Shown here: positions 6,554-13,325 of the stretch, piece after piece
How positions within the stretch are numbered: position 1 is the stretch's first letter
How the letters are laid out: every line of letters starts with the position of its first letter
Source of the DNA: CAYMRB01 sp964392615
GTDB lineage: Bacteria; Planctomycetota; UBA8108
Length of the DNA stretch: 16,994 nucleotides
Assembly: GCA_964392615.1 (NCBI GenBank)
Contig: CAYMRB010000208.1
Coordinates: 1-16,994 of the forward strand
Direction: 5' to 3'
The notes under the pieces: model-generated
What the model was told of the DNA's origin: nothing
Seen by the model: the letters and a program-made list of their open reading frames with translations, nothing else
Database searches by the model: none
Translations under genes and position numbers: made by a program

Positions 6554-9415
6554 ATGCGCAGCAGAATGAGGCGCAGCGCGAAGAGTCGACTCGCGGTATG
6601 CGCGACTCTCATGGCGTTCGGCGCCATCCTCTTCAGCTCCTGCAGCAGCCAGGAGAGCATCGAGGAACGCCGTCGGCGTCACCTCGGCGAGGATGCCACG
6701 AAGGCCGCGCCGGCCGAATCGACCGATAGCGCCAGCGAGCTCGCCAGCGGCCAGCGCGACGCGGATCTGGCTGCGCTCGACGACGGATCCACTCGCGTCC
6801 GCACGGCGGCCCTTCCGGGCGGCGCCAACGGCGGCGGGCAGGATGCCCGTGACGAGGACGATCTCGACGACCTCGGTGACCTCGACGACGACGACGACAC
6901 GCCGCCGGTGCGCAGCGCGCGAAGCGATGACGCGGCGCCGCGCCGTCCGGCGCCCCGCGCCCGCGGTGGCGACAACGTCGCCGACGTCCTCGACGATCTG
7001 CGTCAGGACGCCGACGGCAAGAAGGCCGAAGCGCAGTACTACGCCGAGAAGGGCGACGCTGCGATGGCCTCCGGTCGCTACCAAGAGGCCGAGGATCACT
7101 ACAAGGTCGCCCGCGCGGCCGACCCGGGCAACGCCGACCTGATCAAGAAGCTGCACGACGCGCAGTTCCAGCTCGGCAAGCGCTCCGGTGACGTCGGCGC
7201 GCTCGGCTCTCGCGTGATCGGGGAGGTGGGTGTCGAGAGGGAGCAGCGCATCGCCGAGATCGAGCGCAACCTCGACCTCGCGCGCAAGTCGCTCGCGGCG
7301 AAGAAGATCGAGCAAGCCGAGGAGCAGGCGGCGCTGGCGGTCGAGAAGATCAGCCTCGACCTCGAGCTCGCCGGCGAGGAGCGCGCCAAGGAAGCTCGCT
7401 CTCTGCTCGACCAGATCCGCAGGCAGCGTACGCAGCTCGAGGCGGACCGCAAGCTCGAGCGGCTGCGCTCGTCGCAGGGCAAGGCCGACGCGGAGCTCGC
7501 CCAGGAGAAGCAGCGTCGTCACGACCGCGTGCAGGATCTGCTGCGCAAGGCGCTCGACGCGATCTACCGCGGCGAGTACACGAAGGTGAAGGACCTCTGC
7601 GACACGATCCTCTCGATCGAGCCCACCAACAAGGTGGCCGCGTTCTGGAAGCGCAGCGCCGACGAGCGTCTGCTCAAGGAACGCCGGCTGAAGATCATCG
7701 AGGACCGTCTCGCGAATCAGAAGATCCTCGATCGGCACTTCGTAGAAGCTGCGACGCCGTACGAGGAGGTGTTCGTCTTCCCCGAGGACGACTACTGGGC
7801 ACGCGTCCGTCAGCGTCGCGACAAGTTCCGCCCGGCGTCGCTCGAGGAGCCGGCACCGGTTCAGGCGATCAAGACGGCGCTCGACTCGACCCGTATCGAT
7901 GTCGAGTTCGACGAGTCGCCGCTGAAGGACGTGGTCGACCACTTCCGCCAGGTCGTCGGCATCAACATCGTCGTCGATCCCGGCGTCGACTCCGAGTCGA
8001 TCACCGTGACTCAGTCGATCAACCAGCTGCCCGCCTCGAGCGCGCTGCGGCTGGTGCTCGGTGCGCATGAGCTCGGCTACGCGTTTCGCGACAACATTCT
8101 CGTCGTGACGAGCGCCGACGAGGCGCGACCGGACACGGAGTTCGAGGCCTACAACGTCTCCGACCTGTTGATGAAGGTCCGCGACTTCCACGCCCCCGAG
8201 CTGCGCCTCCGGGGTACGGAGGACGAGGCGGGGGCCGGCGCGCCGATCGACTTCGGCGACGACTTCGCGGAGGAAGAGGATTCTCTCGACCCGGATCGCC
8301 TGATCGAGCTGATTCAGGAGAGCACCGGTGGCGAGGACCAGTGGGATGGCGAGAACAACTCGATCGAGCAGCAGCGCGGTCAGCTCTTCGTCAACGCGAC
8401 GCGTGAGCTGCACCAGAAGGTGCGCGACGTTCTCGCGAATCTGCGTCAGGACTCCGATCTCTACGTCGTCGTCGAGGCCCGGTTCATCGACATCACCGAC
8501 GACTTCCTCGAGGACATCGGTATCGATTCGCGCGAGTTGTCCGACCGCAACTGGGACCGCGTCGTCCCGTTCGGTGGCGACCTGAACGACAGCTCGTCCG
8601 GCGGCAACGACCTCGGTCTTGTCGAGCAGGGCAGCGTCGACAACAACTTCCTGGTCGGTGGTCTCGATCGTTGGGCCGGCCGCGTCCAGCACATCATCGA
8701 CGGATTCACCGGCACGATCACCGGCGAGCGCCTGACGGCGGGCGGCGGCATCGGCGGCGGCTCGTTCCAGGCGACGTGGCTCGAGCCGTTCCAGGTGAAC
8801 GTCATCCTGCGCGCCGTTCAGGAGAAGCAGGACGTCCGCCAGTTGACGGCGCCGGTCGTCACCGCTCACAACAACGAGCGGGTCTACGTGTCGGTCATCA
8901 CGCAGCGCGCGTACATCGCCGACTACGAGCTCGTGTCTGGTGGTACCGGTTTCGCGATCATCGAGGTCGCCGACCCGGTCGTCCAGACATTCCAGGAGGG
9001 CGTCATTCTCGACGTCGATCCGACGATCTCGCACGACAAGAAGTACGTGACGCTCGACGTCAAGCCGACGCTCGCGACCCTGATCGGCGGTATCATTTCG
9101 ACGATCAACATCAGCCTGGGTAGCTTCACGAACGTCGCCTTCCAGGTGCCGATCGGCATCCCGCAGATCTCGCTGCAGCAGTCCTTCACGTCGGTGACGG
9201 TCCCGAATGGCGGTACCGTTCTCCTCGGCGGTTTCAAGGGCCTGCGGGAAGGCAAGTTCAGCTCGTACCTGCCGATTATCGGCAAGATTCCGATCCTCAA
9301 GAACCTCGCCCGCCGCAAGGCGACCATCCGCGAGAAGCGCAGCTTGGTCATCCTGCTGACGGCGCGGATCGTCAACCTGCGTGACGAGGAGGCGCGGAAG
9401 TACAACCCGCAGTAG
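6554..9415 (+). CDS. Secretin with lipoprotein signal and TPR/coiled-coil N-terminal half
   Basis: This encodes 953 residues from ATG 6554; the frame is open back to 6419, but the ribosome site and signal peptide favour 6554. The N-terminus is basic, then hydrophobic, ending LFSSC with Cys30 as a probable lipidation site (a slightly imperfect lipobox). Residues of about 35-150 are low-complexity, with an acidic Asp stretch. Residues 157-195 form a TPR-like unit (GDAAMASGRYQEAEDHYKVA). Residues 227-380 are charged and coiled-coil prone. Residues 441-525 look like an STN/secretin N0 domain (VEFDESPLKDVVDHFRQVVG, LVLGAHELGYAFRDN). Residues 606-662 resemble a secretin N domain, and 746-949 the secretin barrel (VNVILRAVQEKQDVRQLTAP, VTVPNGGTVLLGGF, IGKIPILKNL). 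It would form an outer-membrane pore. A lipidated secretin might reach the outer membrane without a separate pilotin. An intrinsic terminator follows directly. Confidence 0.9.
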   Translation: MRSRMRRSAKSRLAVCATLMAFGAILFSSCSSQESIEERRRRHLGEDATKAAPAESTDSASELASGQRDADLAALDDGSTRVRTAALPGGANGGGQDARDEDDLDDLGDLDDDDDTPPVRSARSDDAAPRRPAPRARGGDNVADVLDDLRQDADGKKAEAQYYAEKGDAAMASGRYQEAEDHYKVARAADPGNADLIKKLHDAQFQLGKRSGDVGALGSRVIGEVGVEREQRIAEIERNLDLARKSLAAKKIEQAEEQAALAVEKISLDLELAGEERAKEARSLLDQIRRQRTQLEADRKLERLRSSQGKADAELAQEKQRRHDRVQDLLRKALDAIYRGEYTKVKDLCDTILSIEPTNKVAAFWKRSADERLLKERRLKIIEDRLANQKILDRHFVEAATPYEEVFVFPEDDYWARVRQRRDKFRPASLEEPAPVQAIKTALDSTRIDVEFDESPLKDVVDHFRQVVGINIVVDPGVDSESITVTQSINQLPASSALRLVLGAHELGYAFRDNILVVTSADEARPDTEFEAYNVSDLLMKVRDFHAPELRLRGTEDEAGAGAPIDFGDDFAEEEDSLDPDRLIELIQESTGGEDQWDGENNSIEQQRGQLFVNATRELHQKVRDVLANLRQDSDLYVVVEARFIDITDDFLEDIGIDSRELSDRNWDRVVPFGGDLNDSSSGGNDLGLVEQGSVDNNFLVGGLDRWAGRVQHIIDGFTGTITGERLTAGGGIGGGSFQATWLEPFQVNVILRAVQEKQDVRQLTAPVVTAHNNERVYVSVITQRAYIADYELVSGGTGFAIIEVADPVVQTFQEGVILDVDPTISHDKKYVTLDVKPTLATLIGGIISTINISLGSFTNVAFQVPIGIPQISLQQSFTSVTVPNGGTVLLGGFKGLREGKFSSYLPIIGKIPILKNLARRKATIREKRSLVILLTARIVNLRDEEARKYNPQ

Positions 9416-9438
9416 GTGCGCGATCACCCCGCACGACG

Positions 9439-9483
9439 AGGGCCCCCCGGGAGTCGGACTTCGACGCCCGGGGGGCCCTTTTC
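9439..9483 (+). terminator. Intrinsic terminator closing the secretin/Exb cluster
   Basis: A perfect 13-bp stem, agggccccccggg (9439-9451) with cccggggggccct (9467-9479), is followed by T residues at 9479-9482 and then cattt. A small inner stem, gtcg (9453-9456) with cgac (9462-9465), caps it. It begins 24 bases after the secretin stop and separates this cluster from the next operon. Confidence 0.93.
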
Positions 9484-9554
9484 ATTTCGTTATCAAGGTT
9501 CCACCGCCCGGCTTCCGATATATTCCACGTCTCTCTACAGAAGCCCCGCGCCCC
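9484..9554 (+). promoter_or_regulatory. Probable promoter/leader region of the second operon
   Basis: This short stretch between the terminator and the HAD gene must hold the promoter of the following six-gene run if that run is transcribed independently. It contains the only AT-rich block nearby, gatatatt (9517-9524), a possible -10 element. No well-spaced -35 element is evident, so the promoter is inferred from position. There is also no strong Shine-Dalgarno before ATG 9555. Confidence 0.3.
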
Positions 9555-10280
9555 ATGTCGAACCTCCAAGCGATTTTCTTCGACATCGACGATACGCTCT
9601 ACTCGACCAGCGAGTTCGCGGAACTCGCGCGGTCCGCCGCGATCGATGCGATGATCGAGGCGGGGCTCTCCCTCGACCGAGAGGACGTGGAGGAGGAGCT
9701 CACCGAGGTCATCAGCGAGTTCTCGTCGAACTACGAGCACCACTTCGATCGCCTGCTGATGCGGCTGCCGAAGCGGCACTTCAAGGGCGTCAACCCGGCG
9801 CTCATCGTCGCGGCCGGCGTGATGGCGTATCACGAGACGAAGGCGCGTCGCCTCGCGCCTCACGAGGACGCGATCGAGGTGCTGCGTGCGCTATCGTCGA
9901 AGACCGACCTCGTGCTCGGCATTATCACGGAGGGTCTCGAGGTCAAGCAGGCCGAGAAGCTGGTTCGCATGCGCGTGAACCAGTTCCTGTCGCCCGGCGC
10001 GATCTTCATCTCGAACCAGATCGGCATCTCGAAGCCGAATCCGAAGCTGTACCAGCGGGCGTGCAGTGACCTGAACCTGAAGCCGAGCGAGTCGATGTAC
10101 GTCGGGGACAACCCGCTGCACGACATCGACCCGCCGAATCGCATCGGCATGATCACGGTTCGCATGCGTCGCGGTGGCAAGTACTATCATGCCGAGAGCA
10201 AGACGAAGCCCGCCCGCGAAGTCCAGAACTTCTGGGACCTGCTCGACTACCTGAAGCAGGAGTTCCACGTCGAGGTATGA
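9555..10280 (+). CDS. HAD-superfamily hydrolase (subfamily IA phosphatase)
   Basis: This encodes 241 residues with all four HAD motifs in order. Motif I is FFDIDDT, with nucleophile Asp10 and acid/base Asp12. Motif II is Thr125 in IITEG. Motif III is Lys160 in ISKPNPKLY. Motif IV is VGDNPLHDI, with Asp185 and Asp190. The cap region between motifs I and II is helical, as in subfamily IA phosphatases of the phosphoglycolate phosphatase type; it resembles the TIGR02253 group (by memory, not checked). It should hydrolyse a small phosphate ester, with unknown substrate. ATG 9555 is chosen because it places motif I at the N-terminus; the frame is open further upstream, but through the terminator. 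It is the first gene of a six-gene overlapping run and overlaps the next gene by 4 bases (ATGA). Confidence 0.9.
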   Translation: MSNLQAIFFDIDDTLYSTSEFAELARSAAIDAMIEAGLSLDREDVEEELTEVISEFSSNYEHHFDRLLMRLPKRHFKGVNPALIVAAGVMAYHETKARRLAPHEDAIEVLRALSSKTDLVLGIITEGLEVKQAEKLVRMRVNQFLSPGAIFISNQIGISKPNPKLYQRACSDLNLKPSESMYVGDNPLHDIDPPNRIGMITVRMRRGGKYYHAESKTKPAREVQNFWDLLDYLKQEFHVEV

Positions 10281-11221
10281 ACCCGTCGTCGTACGGAGCG
10301 CTGAGCGTCGTCGTCCCGGTCTACAACGAGGCAGCGACGGTGGGGGAGCTCCAGGCTCGGATCCGCGAGCACACCGGGAGCGAGAGCGAGATCGTGTTCG
10401 TCGACGACGGCAGCACCGACGGCACCCGCGAGGTGCTGTGCGAGCTCGCCGCCGGCGATCCCCACACGCGCGTGCTGTCGTTTCGTCGCAATTACGGCAA
10501 GTCGCAGGCCCTCGCGGCGGGCTTCCGCCGTGCGCGCGGCCGCATCATCGCGACCCTCGACGGCGACCTGCAGGACGACCCGGCCGCGATCCCAGCGCTC
10601 GTCGCGCAGCTCGATGAGGGCTGGGACGTCGTCGGCGGGTGGCGTCGGCAGCGGCGGGACGCCGTCCTGAAGGTCTGGGGCTCGCGTGTGTTCAACGGCC
10701 TCGTCAGCTTCCTGTCCGGCGTGCGCCTCCGCGACATCAACTGCGGCCTCAAGGTCTTTCGCCGGGAAGTGCTCGACGGCATGGTGCTGACCGGCGGCTT
10801 CCACCGCTTCCTGCCGATCTTGGCGCATTGGCGCGGCTATCGCGTCTCGGAGCGCGAAGTCGAGCACCACCCGCGGCGGCACGGCAAGTCGCGCTATCGA
10901 TCGACGAAGGTGCTGCGAGCGCTCATGGACCTCGTGGTGATCCTGTTTCTCGTCCGGTTCCACGGGCGGCCGGGGCGACTCTTCGTCGGCCTCGGAGCGT
11001 TCCAGTGTGCTGCCGGATTGGCGATCTCCTCGTACATCGCGTACCTGCGCCTCGCACACGGCAGCATCGGCTTCCGGTATCCGCTCCTGGCGTTGGGGCT
11101 CGTGCTGCTGGTCGTCGGCTTCCAGTTCTTGAGCATGGGCCTCTTCGGCGAGCTCCTGTCGTACCACTTCCGCAGCGTGCAGCCGTTCGAGCCGGTCGTC
11201 GTCGAGGGAGACGACGAATGA
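10277..11221 (+). CDS. Family 2 glycosyltransferase, polyprenyl-phosphate sugar synthase type (GtrB/DPM1-like)
   Basis: This encodes 314 residues. The GT-A fold is marked by VVVPVYNE (11-18), VDDGSTDGT (42-50), RRNYGKSQALAAGF (70-83) and DGDLQDDP (95-102), whose Asp95/Asp97 bind the metal and sugar nucleotide. Then come INCGLKVFRREV and HRFLPILAHWRGY, characteristic of the GtrB/ArnC/dolichol-phosphate-mannose synthase group. The C-terminus has two membrane helices (about 236-258 and 268-292), as in GtrB-like enzymes. The expected reaction is transfer of a sugar from a nucleotide donor to undecaprenyl phosphate on the cytoplasmic face, providing a lipid-linked donor for a periplasmic GT-C enzyme. 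The sugar cannot be read from the sequence (mannose, glucose and GlcNAc are all possible). The TMTC-like protein four genes on is the natural user. It is coupled by ATGA overlaps at both ends. Confidence 0.92.
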   Translation: MNPSSYGALSVVVPVYNEAATVGELQARIREHTGSESEIVFVDDGSTDGTREVLCELAAGDPHTRVLSFRRNYGKSQALAAGFRRARGRIIATLDGDLQDDPAAIPALVAQLDEGWDVVGGWRRQRRDAVLKVWGSRVFNGLVSFLSGVRLRDINCGLKVFRREVLDGMVLTGGFHRFLPILAHWRGYRVSEREVEHHPRRHGKSRYRSTKVLRALMDLVVILFLVRFHGRPGRLFVGLGAFQCAAGLAISSYIAYLRLAHGSIGFRYPLLALGLVLLVVGFQFLSMGLFGELLSYHFRSVQPFEPVVVEGDDE

Positions 11222-12615
11222 CCAGCGGGGCGCCGCGCCGCGTGCTCGTGCTCACCGCGGCCTATCCGAGCCCGAGCGAGCCGCAACGCGCGATCTTCCT
11301 CGAGAACCTGCACCGAGCGCTCGTCAACCACGCCGGCGGGAATCTCGAGCTCTGCGTCGTCGCTCCGCGCGTGCACCGCGACGATCCGCGCACCGAATCG
11401 CGCTGCGGCATTCGCGTGCGGCGTTTCGCGTATCCCGCGGGAGGCCGCAGGCTGAAGGAGCTCGACCGCGTACCGTGGCTCGCGCTCATCGCCTACACGC
11501 TGTCGGCCGCATGGCTGGCGCTGCGGCTCGCGAGACGCTGCGACGCGGTTCTGTGTCACTGGGTCCTGCCGCTCGGCCCGGTCGCGCGCGTCGCAGCCGC
11601 GCTGGCAAGAGTGCCGTACGTCGTCGTCGCGCACGGCTCCGACCTGAATCGCTACGCATTCGGCTCCCGCCTCGCGACGGCGTTGGCGCGAACCGCCGCG
11701 CAAGGGGCGGAGCGCGTCGTCGCCGTCAGCAGGGAGCTCGCCGATCTCGCGCGCGCTCGTCTCCGCGTCGACGCGGAGCGCATCGACGTTCTGCCGATGG
11801 GCGTCGGCGACGAGTTCACGCCGGACGGCCCCGGAGTGGACGACCTGGACGAAGGACTGCACCTGCTCTTCGTCGGAGATCTGACCGAAGCGAAGGGCCT
11901 GGGGGATCTGCTGGACGCGCTGGGGATGGTCGAGGCCGAGTCCGACGCCGAGTCCGACGCCGAGTCCGACTCCGACTCCGACACCGATTCCGAGTCCGAG
12001 ACCGAGTCCGAGCCTGAAAGACCAAGGAAGACTCACCACAGAGTCACAGAGCCCACCGAGAAGAGAAAGACGGAGAAAGAGGGTTCCGATCTTCTCTGTG
12101 ATCTCTGTGACTCTGTGGTGAATCCTCTTCTCCCGTCCGATTCCGCCCCCGCTCCGCTGACCCTCCATGTCGTGGGTCAGGGCCCGCTGGCGGATCGTGT
12201 CGCGGCGTTGGCGGCGCGGAATGATCCGCCCGCTGGCGTCTCCTGCGACCTCCTCGGCCCGCTCGCGCCCGCCGAGCTCGCGCGTTGGGTTCGCGCGTGC
12301 GATCTCGTCGTGCTGCCGTCGCACTCCGAGGGGGCGCCGCTGGTCGTGATGGAGGCGCTCGCCTGCGGGACGCCGGTGCTCGGGAGCCGGGTCGGCGCCA
12401 TTCCGGATCTCGTGGAGGACGGCGTGTCGGGAGTGCTCGTCGCGGCGCGGGAGCCGGGCGAAATCGCGGCCGCGTTGCGGTCGTTGCGTCGCGACTCGGG
12501 TCGTTTGGCCGCGCTGCGCGAGGGCGTGGCCGCGCGGCGCCCGGACCGGAGCGCGCGGGCTCGGGCGCGCGAGTTCGGCGGGCTTCGCGATGGCGTCGGA
12601 GGAGGGCGACTGTGA
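11218..12615 (+). CDS. Family 4 glycosyltransferase carrying a repeat-derived insertion
   Basis: This encodes 465 residues, coupled to the GT2 gene by ATGA. The N-terminal Rossmann half starts RRVLVLTAAYPSPSEPQRAIF, has VVAHGSDLNRYAF, and ends with SRELADLA and IDVLPMGV. The C-terminal half has LHLLFVGDLTEAKGLGDLLDAL, LTLHVVGQGP and the GT4 nucleotide-sugar motif SHSEGAPLVVMEALACGTPVL, with the EX7E pair Glu371/Glu379. It is a cytoplasmic retaining glycosyltransferase with unknown donor and acceptor. Residues 240-313 do not belong to the fold: 240-265 is a Ser-Asp/Glu/Ala repeat from a hexanucleotide tract, and 266-313 is translated from a palindromic repeat. Removing them gives about 391 residues, the usual size. 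The insertion is in frame and falls in a loop between a helix and the next beta strand, so the enzyme may still fold. The last about 30 residues (Arg/Gly/Ala rich) also look atypical. Confidence 0.85.
   Translation: MTSGAPRRVLVLTAAYPSPSEPQRAIFLENLHRALVNHAGGNLELCVVAPRVHRDDPRTESRCGIRVRRFAYPAGGRRLKELDRVPWLALIAYTLSAAWLALRLARRCDAVLCHWVLPLGPVARVAAALARVPYVVVAHGSDLNRYAFGSRLATALARTAAQGAERVVAVSRELADLARARLRVDAERIDVLPMGVGDEFTPDGPGVDDLDEGLHLLFVGDLTEAKGLGDLLDALGMVEAESDAESDAESDSDSDTDSESETESEPERPRKTHHRVTEPTEKRKTEKEGSDLLCDLCDSVVNPLLPSDSAPAPLTLHVVGQGPLADRVAALAARNDPPAGVSCDLLGPLAPAELARWVRACDLVVLPSHSEGAPLVVMEALACGTPVLGSRVGAIPDLVEDGVSGVLVAAREPGEIAAALRSLRRDSGRLAALREGVAARRPDRSARARAREFGGLRDGVGGGRL
11935..12012 (+). 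repeat. Hexanucleotide tandem repeat, GAGTCC/GACTCC type, inside the GT4 gene
   Basis: Thirteen 6-base units of the type [ga]cc-ga[cg] or tcc-ga[cgt] encode Ala/Ser/Thr-Asp/Glu pairs (residues 240-265 of the GT4). Most units are gccgag, tccgac or tccgag. A 6-base unit changes length without breaking the frame. A tract of the same motif lies on the opposite strand at 16948-16974. Confidence 0.85.
12025..12129. repeat. 105-base imperfect palindrome of the CACCACAGAG type inside the GT4 gene
   Basis: A 19-base perfect inverted repeat, tcaccacagagtcacagag at 12033-12051 against its complement at 12103-12121, continues inward in the same register. It has 3 more pairs (12054-12056 with 12098-12100) and 7 more (12058-12064 with 12090-12096), leaving a 25-base loop. 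It extends outward, with a few mismatches, to 12025 and 12129. The base composition is unlike the surrounding gene, with runs of ACAGAG and GAGAAAG. I recognise the motif as resembling dispersed palindromic repeats common in some environmental bacterial genomes, whose translations read like HRVTEPTEK and LCDLCDSVV. No transposase is present. Confidence 0.85.
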
Positions 12616-13325
12616 GCGGCGCAACCGCCGAGAGCTACGATCGGTATTGGGACGAGCGCGATGCCGAGCGCACGCGCGCTCGCAGCGCGTCGCGGGCGCG
12701 GCTGGGGCTGCGGCTTCTGGGCGTGTCGGGCTGCGGCGAGCGCTCGGCATCGCCGTTGCGGCTTCTCGAGGTCGGCTGCGGGCCCGGTTGGGCGCTCGAG
12801 GTCTTCGCGCAGGCGGGGCTCGATGCGCGCGGCATCGACGTGTCGCCCGCGGCGGTCGAGCGCGCGTGTGCGCGGGGATTACGGGCCGAGGCGGTCGACA
12901 TCGAGCAGGAATCGATCGCAGCGCGCGTCGAGGAGCGTTTCGACGTCGTCGCGTCGCTCGAGGTTCTCGAGCACTTGCTGGACCCGCTCGCCGCGCTCGC
13001 GAAGATAGGGGACGTGCTCGCGCCCGACGGACGATTGCTCATCTCGCTGCCGAACGAGATCCACGCGCTGCGGCGTGCGGAGATCCTCGCCGGGCGTCTG
13101 TCATTCGGCGGTCACGACGATCCGCACATCCGGCACTTCGATCTCAAGGCGGCCGAGCGCCTCTTCGCGGCGGCCGGGTTGCGCGTCGTCGATCGGCTCG
13201 ACGACTCGATCGTCCCACCGCGTCGGAAGTGGCTTCGCCGGATCGCCGCACCGGCCGTACGGCTCTTGCCGCGGCTGTTTTCGCTGGCGCACGTGTTTTT
13301 GCTCGAGAGGAGGAGCGACGGATGA
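12612..13325 (+). CDS. Class I SAM-dependent methyltransferase
   Basis: This encodes 237 residues from GTG 12612, which overlaps the GT4 stop as GTGA. GGAGGAGGG (from 12598) is a good ribosome site just upstream. The Rossmann motif I is LLEVGCGPGWALEVF (51-65). The next acidic loop is ARGIDVSPAAVERA, motif post-II is RFDVVASLEVLEHLLDP, and the strand GRLLISLPNE follows; this is the Methyltransf_11/23 pattern. FDLKAAERLFAAAGL near the C-terminus is also typical of the group, and HIRHF resembles SAM enzymes acting on sugars or quinone-like small molecules. Between two glycosyltransferases and a GT-C protein, modification of a glycan or lipid-linked sugar is plausible, but the substrate is unknown. 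The C-terminal tail (RRKWLRRIAAPAVRLLPRLF) is basic and amphipathic and may contact the membrane. Confidence 0.9.
   Translation: MSGATAESYDRYWDERDAERTRARSASRARLGLRLLGVSGCGERSASPLRLLEVGCGPGWALEVFAQAGLDARGIDVSPAAVERACARGLRAEAVDIEQESIAARVEERFDVVASLEVLEHLLDPLAALAKIGDVLAPDGRLLISLPNEIHALRRAEILAGRLSFGGHDDPHIRHFDLKAAERLFAAAGLRVVDRLDDSIVPPRRKWLRRIAAPAVRLLPRLFSLAHVFLLERRSDG

Noticed and set aside
6368..9427. 1019-codon open frame on the minus strand opposite the secretin
   Set aside because: The + strand frame has unmistakable secretin motifs, a ribosome site and a terminator in the matching orientation. The minus frame has none of these.
9490..9524. ttatca (9490-9495) and tatatt (9519-9524) as a sigma-70 promoter
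   Set aside because: The spacer is 23 bases, too long for a standard promoter, so the region is listed only as a probable promoter location.
11935..12129. Repeat block considered as a CRISPR array
   Set aside because: The units are 6 bases long with no spacers, and the second part is a single palindrome; no cas genes are nearby.
10894..12750. 618-codon minus-strand frame with a Gly-Leu/Gly-Val repeat and an HRVTEITEK-type segment
   Set aside because: The Gly-Val/Leu stretch is the microsatellite read backwards and the HRVTE segment is the other arm of the palindrome. The + strand frame has conserved GT4 motifs on both sides of the insert.
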